This document shows positions 46,240 through 54,502 of a stretch of DNA of 64,000 nucleotides, one piece after another. The position numbers and the translations under genes were made by a program. Under the pieces are notes generated by a model. That model was given only the letters and a program-made list of their open reading frames with translations. It did no database searches and was not told where the DNA came from. The first letter of the stretch is position 1, and each line of letters begins with the position of its first letter. Where the stretch lies: NCBI RefSeq assembly GCF_019890615.1, contig NZ_JAINVZ010000013.1:62001-126000 (forward strand), written 5' to 3'. Origin of the DNA: Streptantibioticus parmotrematis. GTDB lineage: Bacteria; Actinomycetota; Actinomycetes; Streptomycetales; Streptomycetaceae.

Positions 46240-46760
46240 GACTTCTTACGGCTCGCGGACGAAGGCCAGGCATGGGCGTCCGCCCGCCGATGGATCGCTG
46301 GGTTCCGATGCTGTCGAGGTAGGGAGACAAGCCGCGCCAGCATATGAGTGCGTAGCTCAGCGTGAGGAAGGCTTTGTGGATCTCCCAACGAGTCCGCAGG
46401 CGATGGGACTGATACAGGTGGTCGTACGCGCTTCACGACCTGGCGTTGACCGCTCAGCTCGGAGCCGTGTTCAGTGTTGCGCGGGCGATCAGCGGAGCAC
46501 CGAAGCCCAGACCAGGCGGCGGTACTTGTCCTGGTCGTCACCGTGATCGGCCGGCACCATGCCTGAGTGGCACCGGAGTCGGCCACGCTTGCCACGCACC
46601 GGCGGCGCCTTGCAGAAGTGACGTCGTGGCGTTTGCCATCGGCCAGAGCGACGGCGAGCGGGACTCCGGTGGCGTGGCCAAGACCAGCTGAACTTGGGCA
46701 GCTTCCTGTCGGCTTCGTCCGGGCCGACTGCTCCTCGGCGCTTCTCGGGGCGGACGAGGG
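46240..46760 (-). pseudogene. Heavily decayed IS5-family transposase
   Basis: Pieces on the minus strand read HATGVPLAVALADGKRHDVT, TEHGSELSG and, in other frames, parts of the ADRGYD and WVVER blocks. This corresponds to the DDE core of an IS5-type transposase of the same general kind as the remnant at 39731. There are several frameshifts and no intact ends. Confidence 0.6.
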
Positions 46761-46829
46761 CCCGCGTGGGGAACCAGGCTCCAACGCCTGGTGCTCGACG
46801 ATCCGGCGCGCAGCGAACTGGTCTGCCCT

Positions 46830-47951
46830 TCAGCCTGTGCGAGTGCGAGCCTCGCTGGACCAGCGGTCTGTCGGATCCGCCAGACCGCGCAAGGCTGTGA
46901 CGAGGCGGTCTATACGGCGTTTGTTGCGCAGATTGAGCCTTCCTCCACGCGGTAGCCCGAACAACGAGCCGGGGACCAGTTCGATCCCCATATTCTGCAA
47001 GCTCTCATAGGGGTCGGGAACAGTTTCGTCTGCGGATAGGTAGCAGGCGAAGCATTCACTGCCTGGGACCACTCGATACGGGGTGCCCGCGACGGCATCG
47101 ACCAGCCGCCCACGGTTCTCCGCCGTTTCGCGTTGAGTCGTGCGCTGGTACGCCGTGTCGCTGAGAGCTGCTCGGCTGGCCATTATTGCCACGCTAGCCA
47201 GGCCGATGGGGTCGATCGTGTTGCGGAATGCCTCGCGAGCGCGATCGGGCACGACGATGAACCCGACGCGCAAGCCTGAAAGTCCGAGGAACTTTGAAAG
47301 GCTGCCCAGAAAGACGACGTTTTCCACCTCCCTGACCAGGCTCATCGATGAGCTTTCCGGGTAAATGGAATCTGCTTCATCGATTACGAACATCGTCTCC
47401 GGAGCCGCGAGGAGCATTGCACGAACTTCGTCGGGATGCCACACGCGCCCGGTGACCGCACTCGGGTTGGAGAGGATGATGAGCTCCACTTCCGTACTGA
47501 CGCAGAAGCCGGCTACGTCCTCGGCTGAGATGATATAGGGGTAATCTGTGCGATCGAGAAATTTGATGGGCTTACGGGTTCGGCTGGCAAAATAATGAAA
47601 GCCTGGCCAGTCGGGTTTGCACAGCCCCACATTCCGGGCTATTGGTCCGAAAACGTCGAACGCGGTTCGGATTGCGTCCATGCCACCCGAGCAGAGGAAT
47701 ATGCTCCTAGAGTCGACATCGTAGAGATCGGACAGATCCTGCCGCAGACCCACGTCTTGTGAGTCCCAATGAAGCAGGAGGTGAGCCGATTGCGCTGATC
47801 GCACAGCATCCAGTGCCATCAGCGAAATGGAGTCGTTCTCGCAGCCATCGAGAAGACAACGGTCCTCTACCGGCGTGCCGTCGGAGGTGACAAGGCGAGT
47901 GGGAACCGCGCGAGCGGGTACGGAGAAAGGTTCGATCAGTTTGCCTGACAC
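46830..47951 (-). CDS. PLP-dependent aminotransferase, class I/II (HisC-like)
   Basis: This is a 373-residue fold-type I enzyme. Landmarks are CSGGMDAIRTAFDVF near residue 88, the Asn-Pro loop LSNPSAVTGRVWHPDEV, the PLP-ring Asp in MFVIDEADSIY, and the Schiff-base Lys in FLGSLSKFLGLSGLRVGF. The carboxylate-binding Arg is probably in GRLNLRNK. Overall it resembles histidinol-phosphate aminotransferase-like enzymes recruited to secondary metabolism. It begins nine bases after the Rieske gene, so the two form an operon. It could supply or modify the amino substrate of the pathway; the actual substrate is unknown. Base composition is less G/C-rich than in most neighbours. Confidence 0.9.
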   Translation of the reverse strand: MSGKLIEPFSVPARAVPTRLVTSDGTPVEDRCLLDGCENDSISLMALDAVRSAQSAHLLLHWDSQDVGLRQDLSDLYDVDSRSIFLCSGGMDAIRTAFDVFGPIARNVGLCKPDWPGFHYFASRTRKPIKFLDRTDYPYIISAEDVAGFCVSTEVELIILSNPSAVTGRVWHPDEVRAMLLAAPETMFVIDEADSIYPESSSMSLVREVENVVFLGSLSKFLGLSGLRVGFIVVPDRAREAFRNTIDPIGLASVAIMASRAALSDTAYQRTTQRETAENRGRLVDAVAGTPYRVVPGSECFACYLSADETVPDPYESLQNMGIELVPGSLFGLPRGGRLNLRNKRRIDRLVTALRGLADPTDRWSSEARTRTG

Positions 47952-47960
47952 GACACTCTC

Positions 47961-49166
47961 CTAATTGATGAAATCGCGGGATGGGTGAGCACGAGGGTAT
48001 TTTCGGAGGTACTCGTAGAAGCGGGCCACATGAGTGTCGCTCCGAGTGACGGGACCTGGTCGAAAATGCAGATCAGCCAGGACTTCGATGTCCTCAAGCA
48101 GGACACTGCGCTCCCACTCGAACGCTTTGAGTGCCTGACGCGCATCAGCTTCCGCGTCATCCGTTCGCTCTGCGAGGCCGACGATGAAGGCCTGGGTCAG
48201 CCCAGGGGCCGGAAGGGCGAGGCCATCTATGATGGCGAACCAGCGCCCGTCGATCTCACCTTCCAGAGTGAAGAAACTTGTACCCCATGTGGACCACACG
48301 GTTTCCATGAGTTCACCGCGAAATTCGTTGCGCAATTTGATCTGCGCACGGTACTTCTCGTAGAGAAAATTGCGGTCATCGACCAGATCTGCCGGATCGA
48401 ACTGGACGCCGTGCAAAGCTTCCAGGTGCTGTATGTCCATACCGTTCGCACAGAACACGAACGGATCGATGTGCATGTCCACACCGAGCTCTCCAACGTG
48501 CCATACCAGTGCGTCGTCCGACGAGGACATCGAAGGAATCTCCCACAGTGGTTCGATTCCGTTGAAGGCCCACACCAAGCCGAAGCGTTCCGTAGTGGGA
48601 AACGAAAATATGCGCGCGTTACGTGGCGGATCATCCAGCAGGCCTGTTCCGGTTGCCACGCAAAGTCCCTGCTTATCCCATCGCCATCGGTGTAGCGGAC
48701 ATCTCACCGTGGAATCGACGACCTCGGCGCGAGAAAGGTCCGCGCCCAGATGGGTGCAGTACCCGCTCAAAACTTGGGCCACCCCTTCTGTATCGCGGAA
48801 CACGATGACCTTTCCATCGAGAAAGGGGCGTGGCGTCAGCTTCCCTATGCCTACCTCACTGGACCTGCATATGGGAAACCATGATTGCGTGAAAACGCCA
48901 TCCTCCCCTTCCGCGGGGATGGGTCTGCTCAGGAATCGGACAGGTGGAGGAACGATTCTGCACCCTGGCGTATTGGTGTGAGCTTCGTCGGAGATAGCCA
49001 CAGAAGGGCCCCCATGTCTGACAGAGCCGACATGACGTTTAACCTTCATCAACCTAACAGCCGGGGTTGACGGCAGTCCATACCTGTGCCGCAAGTGGCT
49101 CTGCGTCTGCCGGATATATCCTATATGTTCCATTTCTGAGGTTGTACTCGTGATTCGCTCGGGCAT
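47961..49166 (-). CDS. Rieske-type non-heme iron oxygenase
   Basis: From the first ATG the protein has 401 residues, but the start is uncertain: the N-terminal 60 residues look unconserved, and a GTG at 49001 is possible. The Rieske [2Fe-2S] site is Cys137-x-His139 (YCTHLGAD) and Cys156-x-x-His159 (RCPLHRW). The mononuclear iron site is Asn241-x-x-Asp244-x-x-His247-x4-His252 (NGMDIQHLEALHG). These oxygenases hydroxylate or desaturate, using electrons from a separate reductase, which is not seen nearby. An IS end starts four bases upstream of the ATG, so the native promoter has probably been lost or replaced. The gene is followed by the aminotransferase after nine bases. Less G/C-rich than its surroundings. 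Confidence 0.9.
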   Translation of the reverse strand: MPERITSTTSEMEHIGYIRQTQSHLRHRYGLPSTPAVRLMKVKRHVGSVRHGGPSVAISDEAHTNTPGCRIVPPPVRFLSRPIPAEGEDGVFTQSWFPICRSSEVGIGKLTPRPFLDGKVIVFRDTEGVAQVLSGYCTHLGADLSRAEVVDSTVRCPLHRWRWDKQGLCVATGTGLLDDPPRNARIFSFPTTERFGLVWAFNGIEPLWEIPSMSSSDDALVWHVGELGVDMHIDPFVFCANGMDIQHLEALHGVQFDPADLVDDRNFLYEKYRAQIKLRNEFRGELMETVWSTWGTSFFTLEGEIDGRWFAIIDGLALPAPGLTQAFIVGLAERTDDAEADARQALKAFEWERSVLLEDIEVLADLHFRPGPVTRSDTHVARFYEYLRKYPRAHPSRDFIN

Positions 49167-49169
49167 TTA

Positions 49170-49720
49170 CTGATGATTTCAGAATGAAATCGGTGTGTTG
49201 GTTTGGCAGTTGAGCGTTGTGTCGGCAGCCCTGTCGGGTGCCTGCTGATGTTGTGCCTGATGACCTGTGAGAACGCCTAGTGCCGTTGCTGCCTCTTGCT
49301 CGTCCGCCTCGGCGGGCCCGGGCGGTTGCCGGTGGATGACTGCGCCGCTTTCCGGGGGCATCGTCTACGTGCTGCGCAAGGGCGTGAGCTGGTCGGATGT
49401 ATCTGCGGAGAGGGCCGTCAGCAGCGAGGTGGCCGCTTGGTACCGCTTGAGGGACTGGACCGAGGCTGGTGTCTGGCCTCGTCTGCACAAGGTCCTTCTG
49501 GCGGAGTTGCGGGCGGTCGGCCTGCTAGACATGGATGACGCGGCAGTGGACGGCTCGGACGTCAGGGCACTCAAAGGGAAGCTCACATCGGACCTTCGCC
49601 GGTCGACCGGGCCCGCCCCGGCAGCAAGCACCATCTGATCGTCGACCGGCACGGCTCCCCGCCCGATGTCATTCTGTCCGGCGGGAACCACCCCGACGTT
49701 CAGTGGAAACCGGCCGATCA
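49170..49720 (+). mobile_element. IS5-family element remnant with left terminal repeat
   Basis: The end CTGATGATTTCAGAATG (49170-49186) matches the end of the remnant at 39731 except at one base. The transposase begins near 49270 and shows LSGGIVYVLRKGVSWSDV, WYRLRDWTEAGVWPRLHKVL, DMDDAAVDGSDVRALKG and, in another frame, VDRARPGSKHHLIVDRHGS then GGNHPDV near 49680. After about 49720 the sequence passes into a different, inverted IS remnant, so the right half is gone. Confidence 0.82.
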
Positions 49721-50010
49721 CCGTCTCCACACGGTCCAGAGTCCAGCGCTGGTCCTCCCAACCGCGCGCGGCCGGCCCCTTGGCCAGCTCCCCTTCCCAC
49801 TGCGCGAACTGCTTCTCACTCAGCCTCGGAAGCGACGTCGACACCTGTGACCGCAGAGCCCGCGGACCACCCTCGTCCCACATTTACCGCCGCTGCACCG
49901 AGCGGACACTGACCCGCAGGTCCTCGGTGATCACCGAGCTCGCTTCGCCCTGGGCGAATCGTTCGGCGGCCCTGAGCCGTAACTCCTTGCGACACTATCG
50001 CCGTTCGGCA
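49700..50010 (-). pseudogene. IS630-like transposase N-terminal remnant
   Basis: On the minus strand LRLRAAERFAQGEASSVITE, then DLRVSVRSVQRR, a stop, MWDEGGPRALRS and LSEKQFAQWEGELAKGPAAR with WEDQRWTLDRVETVIGRF match the N-terminal winged helix-turn-helix arm of IS630-type transposases. An in-frame TAA interrupts it near 49885. No DDE core is left. Confidence 0.65.
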
Positions 50011-50109
50011 GCCAGCCCGCCGCATTGTGGATACCGCATACCTCGGTGGTACCGCATGGGCGATGAGCCGTCGGCCCCTACGACTCCATGAGTGCAATAT
50101 CAGTAGACG

Positions 50110-50800
50110 GTGTCCTACATGGTGAGGTTGCGGAAGCGTCTGTAACAGCGGAGGGCGGGCTGCCAGTCCGAGGAAGGCCAGGTAGTTGCTGAGGTTGCGT
50201 TCGTATGGGTGGGTGAGGCGGCGGTAGCCCGTCAGCCAGGACGCGGTGCGTTCGATGACCCAGCGGCGGCGCCCGAGTCGATGCCCTAACGGGCGATGCG
50301 GACACCGATGCGCTTGCCCCATAGCCATCGCCACAGATGAGGGACGTCGTAGGCCTTGTCGGCATGAAGACGCACGGGCTTGGAGCCGGCTGCATGGAGT
50401 TCGTGTCCCATGTGGAAGTGGGGCAGTATCGGCTTGAGAGCGTGGCTGTCGTGGCTGTTGACCCCGGAGAGGACGACACGTAGAGGCAGTCCGTTCGCAT
50501 CCAACAGGACACTGATCCTGGAACCCGGGCTTACCCGGTTCCACAGGGCTCGGGCCTGCAAGTTCGCCCCCTTCTTCAGCGCGGACGTGGGCAGAGTCGA
50601 GGACCGCGCGTGATAAGCCAACCAGTTCCTCGCCGCCCAGGACGTGGAGCACCTTGTGGTGCGGTCGTCCCACATACCGGGCCACGGTCTGACCGGCTTC
50701 TTTGAGCGTGTCATAGCCTTCATGGGGCCTGCGGCATCGTCGCGCTGGCTGTCGGAACCCGTCGGCGGGCGACCCGGGTTGCACGAAATCAGGTACGGCC
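50110..50800 (-). pseudogene. Frameshifted IS5-family transposase (ADKAYD subgroup)
   Basis: Blocks on the minus strand are LDSAHVRAEEGGELAGPSPV, ISVLLDANGLPLRVVLSGVN, SHDSHALKPILPHFH, RLHADKAYDVPHLWRWLWGK then RIGVRIAR, a TAG stop, and in another frame GRRRWVIERTASWLTGYRRL then THPYERNLSNYLAFLGLAA. It is a fairly recent but inactive copy, with at least two frameshifts and one stop. Confidence 0.85.
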
Positions 50801-51148
50801 AGTAGAAGCAGTTCGCGATGACCGCGTCGCGAAACAGGGCGAGCGGTCAGGCGGCGGAGCGACCTCCAGCGACGGCGCGGTGCCACGGCTGCTCGATGGA
50901 AGCGCGGCGGCCGCTGGGGCCACAAGCGCTCGGGAATGGCTGGACCGAGCACCGCAGGACCTGCACGCTCCTGGGTTGAGGACAACGCCTGATTCATCGT
51001 GCATTGAGATGAACGCGCATCGCTTAGCCTACGTAACTCTGTGTGGACACGCGCGGCCGGTCAAACGCATACGGCGGTGGGCAACCCCCGTAGGGCAGAC
51101 GCGCCGGCGGCGGGGGAACGCCAGTTGGCTTCGTACTCGGGAGGCTTC
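50801..51148. other. Upstream region of the alcohol dehydrogenase gene
   Basis: About 350 bases. The left part may still belong to the IS remnant; the right part must hold the dehydrogenase promoter. No gene, repeat or operator could be recognised. Confidence 0.4.
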
Positions 51149-52210
51149 ATGAGCTATGACACCGTCGCCCTCGGCGCGCCAAGACCAGGGGCCGTGCTGC
51201 GGCCGGTGGCGATAACCCGGCGGGAACTCAGGCCGTACGACGTGCTGATCGATGTGACGTACGTGGGAATCTGCCACAGCGACATCTACGTGGCGGGAGA
51301 CGCTAGGGCGAGCGCCAGCTCGCCGGCGGTACCGGGCCATGAGATCTCTGGGTTCGTAGCGGCCATCGGCGATCACGTGACGACCCACCAAGTCGGGGAC
51401 CGGGTAGGAGTCGGCTACGTCGTCGACTCCTGCGGTGTCTGCGACCAGTGCCTCAAAGGCGCCGAGCAGCATTGCCTGTTGGGGCCTGTACCCGTCCACG
51501 GGGGCGTGGACTACTACGGACAGCACATGTATGGCGGCTACAGCCACCGGATTGTGGTGCGGGAGCCCTTCGTCCATCGAATCCCGGACAGTCTTGACCT
51601 CGCGGCCGCCGCTCCTCTGCTTTGTGCAGGTATCGTGCCCTACTCGCAACTTCGCTTCTGGAGAGTGGGGCCCGGCACCGCGGTTGCAGTGGTAGGACTC
51701 GGCGGACTCGGGCACATGGCCGTCAAACTGGCCGCTGCGATGGGCGCCCGGGTCGCTGTGGTGAGCCGATCCCTGAGGAAGCGGGAGGACGCCCTGAGAT
51801 TTGGGGCGCACGAGTTCCACGTCGCGGGTGACCCCGCCGCTCTGGACCGCCTGCGCGGACGTTTCGATCTGGTCGTCAACACAGCCTCCGCTGTGCAGTC
51901 GCTCGATCCCGGACTCCGGATGCTACGGAGGGCAGGCACCATGGTGCTCACTGGACAATCCGAGGGGCCGCTGTCCGTTACCCCGGCAGTGCTGACCCGC
52001 AGCCACGGCCTGCTGGCCGGCGTCTCCGCCGCAGGAACCACAGAGACACGGGAACTCCTCGCGTTCTGCGCCGAGCAGCGAATCACCCCCGACATCGATG
52101 TCGTCTCCGCTGCCCAGATCAATGAAGTGCAAGCTCGGCTGGTCAGCGGAGAAGCCCGCTACCGTTTCGTTCTCGATGCCACCACCATCGGCATCGAGCG
52201 CCTTGCGTGA
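51149..52210 (+). CDS. Zinc-dependent alcohol dehydrogenase (CAD/YahK-like)
   Basis: The start is taken at ATG 51149 with GGAGGC just before it, giving 353 residues. The catalytic zinc site is seen in YVGICHSDIYVAGD and VPGHEISGFV, the structural zinc Cys cluster in CGVCDQCLKGAEQHC, and the NAD(P) site in VAVVGLGGLGHMAVKLAAAM. The arrangement C-H-S-D and the segment LLCAGIVPYSQLRFW match cinnamyl-alcohol dehydrogenase-like enzymes, which reduce aldehydes with NADPH. It faces the acyl-CoA oxidase gene convergently. A role in the neighbouring pathway, for example reduction of an aldehyde, is possible but not shown. Confidence 0.92.
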   Translation: MSYDTVALGAPRPGAVLRPVAITRRELRPYDVLIDVTYVGICHSDIYVAGDARASASSPAVPGHEISGFVAAIGDHVTTHQVGDRVGVGYVVDSCGVCDQCLKGAEQHCLLGPVPVHGGVDYYGQHMYGGYSHRIVVREPFVHRIPDSLDLAAAAPLLCAGIVPYSQLRFWRVGPGTAVAVVGLGGLGHMAVKLAAAMGARVAVVSRSLRKREDALRFGAHEFHVAGDPAALDRLRGRFDLVVNTASAVQSLDPGLRMLRRAGTMVLTGQSEGPLSVTPAVLTRSHGLLAGVSAAGTTETRELLAFCAEQRITPDIDVVSAAQINEVQARLVSGEARYRFVLDATTIGIERLA

Positions 52211-52795
52211 GGGAAGGAACGAAGGGATCGACCAGTACTCAACGGCGATAATTGGCGTGCTGTGGTCCGTCGCGGAGCCGCGAGGCCCGTCACGCCTCCT
52301 TCGGCGTGTTCGCCCCCCAGCCAGCGGGACGCGGGGCGGCGGCCGTGTGAACCGCTGACCCCGCGCGCGACCCGTTCGGCGGTGGCCCCAATGCGAACCG
52401 GGAGGGGCCGGGCACGCTTCGTTCAAGCGTACCGGTCCCCCCCCAAGACCGTGCTGTCGCACCTGGCATGCCTGGGTACGGGCGCGAGGAGTTGTGCCCC
52501 TCTTGGCCACCGTAGGCGTCCTGGCCCTTCACGACGGGGCCGACGATACGCCGCCTCTCTGGGCGCCGAGCGCCTGTCACGTGCTATCTCGTGCCACGCG
52601 TGGTCGTCAAGACCAGACTCGCGGCCTTATTCGCGCCCGCCGAAAACCTTGACGTGCTGATCGCCACTGCAAGCGATGCGGAACTCCATCAAGCTCTCCG
52701 TCACATAGAGCCTTATGCGTGTCCGCTGTCCAGCCCGACGCGTATGTGATGCCGATTCAGTCACGATCGGCCTGCGGCTTCTGGACGGCCCCCGA
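52211..52795. other. Convergent intergenic region
   Basis: About 585 bases between the dehydrogenase and acyl-CoA oxidase stops. A small hairpin CACGCC/GGCGTG with a six-base loop followed by TT (52291-52308) may act as a terminator. No convincing gene was seen. Confidence 0.4.
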
Positions 52796-54493
52796 CTATG
52801 TCAGCCAGCCGCGCAGCAGTGGTCCTGGCGTGCCGAGCAAGCCAACCAGGTCGTCCGCCCGAGGCGCGAGGGCCCGGCAGATGCCATCGATGCGTTCTGG
52901 CAGGCTCAGGACCTCATCGGCGGCAAGGATGCCGCGGGCAAGGTACCAACCGGAGTGGGGGGACACCTGTTGCAGGCAGAACAACTGGTAGAGGCCCTCG
53001 AGCAATGGGCGAACGGTGTAAGGGGCAACCGGGGCGTGCCACTCTTCGTACAGTGCCTCTGTCGTCGTGCGCACCGCATGGGCTTCGGCGAAGCGTGAGG
53101 CGAGTCCGGCCCGGTCGTTCCACGACTCGAACGTGGGGCGGTGCTCGGCCTCGGCCGTCCGCAGGCTCGTGATGAGTTCGGTGTGCAAGAGTCTTTCTCT
53201 GGTACGGAACATCCGTATCCAGCCGTCCCGAACGCGCTCGTCCGCAGGCGGAAGATAATCCTGGCTGTCTGCCATCGCCCAGGCGGAATCCAGAAGGATC
53301 ATGCGGTTGTCGCCGCCGGCGCTCTGGAAGGCCAAGGTGAGCGCTTGATAGTCGATCAGCCGCCCCACAGAGAAGAATCCCGCGGCGCCGCACGCGGATC
53401 GACACCGGGACACAGTCGCGTCGGCGAGGACATCGGCGGTCACCTTGGCAAGCGCTGAGGCGCGCATCGCCGTGGCGGAGGGGCGGGTGCCGCACCCACC
53501 TCCCGGTGGTATGTGCCAGCAGTTCCGGGTCGCGCGGCGGGCTACGACGGTCGCCGCCAGCGCGTCCGCTGCGGCGCCGAACAGCAGTCGCTGCTGGCCG
53601 AGGAGGCGGATGGATGGGAGAGCGCCGCCGAGCCGGTCGAACGTTGTGCGGCGTTGCACGTACGGAAGGGCGAGGGCGACGCTCGCCCGTGCCACGGCCG
53701 CGAGCCCCGCCGTGACGGCGCCCCAGGCGAAGCGACTCATCCCGAGACTGCGCTGGGTTCGGGCAGTAGGTCCGTCCAGCGGATCGTGGAAGGAGCCGTC
53801 CTTCGTGATGAAGGCGCCGTCGTTGAGCCAGCGCCGATAAGGCACCCTGACGTGTTCGAAGCGGACCGCCGCGTAATCCATTGGAAGCAGCGAGGTATGC
53901 GGGTATGGATCGATCAGGACTCCGGGGCGGGGGCCGGCGTCGTCTCGCAGGGGGACGAGGAAGAGGGCCGTCCCACGATCCGCTCCGCCGACCCGCAGCC
54001 GCGCGCTGACCACGCCGACTCTGGCCACACCCTCCAGACCGACACTCGCAGGGTGCTTGGCCGCTTCATGGGTAGGGGTGTGCAGGATGAATTCGCGGGC
54101 CTCAGGGTCGAAGTGAGCCTCGGTGCGAACAGCGTTGCTGCTGTTGCCGTGCCCCAGTTCGGTCATCAGCGGGGTACCGATCCACCGCCCCGAGGAGAGT
54201 TCGGCCAGGTCGGACTCGTCGGCACCCTGGTCCAGTGCGGGCCCGATCGTCATGCAGTGGTGCAAGAACATCGCGTGGAACAGCCGTGGGTCGACCACTG
54301 CGCTCAGTTCCAGCAATGTGCGCAACCGGCCGTGGTCCGCCAGAAGGGGCTGGTCGTCGTTGAGCCGAGCCTGGAGGTGGCGTAGCCCCAGGTACGGGGA
54401 GGCCAGGTATGAAGGGTCGCCGACCGCGTTGGGCGGGACGAGGATGGGGTCGGTGAACATCTCAACGAACTCGTCGTAGTGGGTGGTGGTCAC
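52796..54493 (-). CDS. Acyl-CoA dehydrogenase/oxidase-like flavoprotein
   Basis: This is a 565-residue protein of the acyl-CoA oxidase type. The N-terminal helical part has the LRTLLELSAVVDPRLFHAMF region, then GTPLMTELGHGNSSNAVRTE, matching the FAD/substrate-binding MTE-GHGS-N loop, then FILHTPTHEAAKHPASVG and LRVGGADRGTALFLVPLRD. The long C-terminal part has RRTTFDRLGGALPSIRLLGQ (FAD-binding Arg) and ACGAAGFFSVGRL. It starts nine bases after the PKS gene, so the two are co-transcribed. It would oxidise an acyl thioester at the alpha-beta bond; whether the substrate is CoA- or ACP-bound is open. Confidence 0.88.
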   Translation of the reverse strand: MTTTHYDEFVEMFTDPILVPPNAVGDPSYLASPYLGLRHLQARLNDDQPLLADHGRLRTLLELSAVVDPRLFHAMFLHHCMTIGPALDQGADESDLAELSSGRWIGTPLMTELGHGNSSNAVRTEAHFDPEAREFILHTPTHEAAKHPASVGLEGVARVGVVSARLRVGGADRGTALFLVPLRDDAGPRPGVLIDPYPHTSLLPMDYAAVRFEHVRVPYRRWLNDGAFITKDGSFHDPLDGPTARTQRSLGMSRFAWGAVTAGLAAVARASVALALPYVQRRTTFDRLGGALPSIRLLGQQRLLFGAAADALAATVVARRATRNCWHIPPGGGCGTRPSATAMRASALAKVTADVLADATVSRCRSACGAAGFFSVGRLIDYQALTLAFQSAGGDNRMILLDSAWAMADSQDYLPPADERVRDGWIRMFRTRERLLHTELITSLRTAEAEHRPTFESWNDRAGLASRFAEAHAVRTTTEALYEEWHAPVAPYTVRPLLEGLYQLFCLQQVSPHSGWYLARGILAADEVLSLPERIDGICRALAPRADDLVGLLGTPGPLLRGWLT

Positions 54494-54502
54494 GGTCGTC
54501 GT

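Noticed and set aside
39731-49720. Possibility that 39731-49720 is a composite transposon
   Set aside because: The two same-family IS pieces are each truncated, and neither has a matching partner end on the outer side to form a mobile unit.
52796-53840. Plus-strand frames antisense to the acyl-CoA oxidase gene
   Set aside because: The minus-strand product has a coherent flavoprotein sequence from start to end; the plus-strand frames do not.
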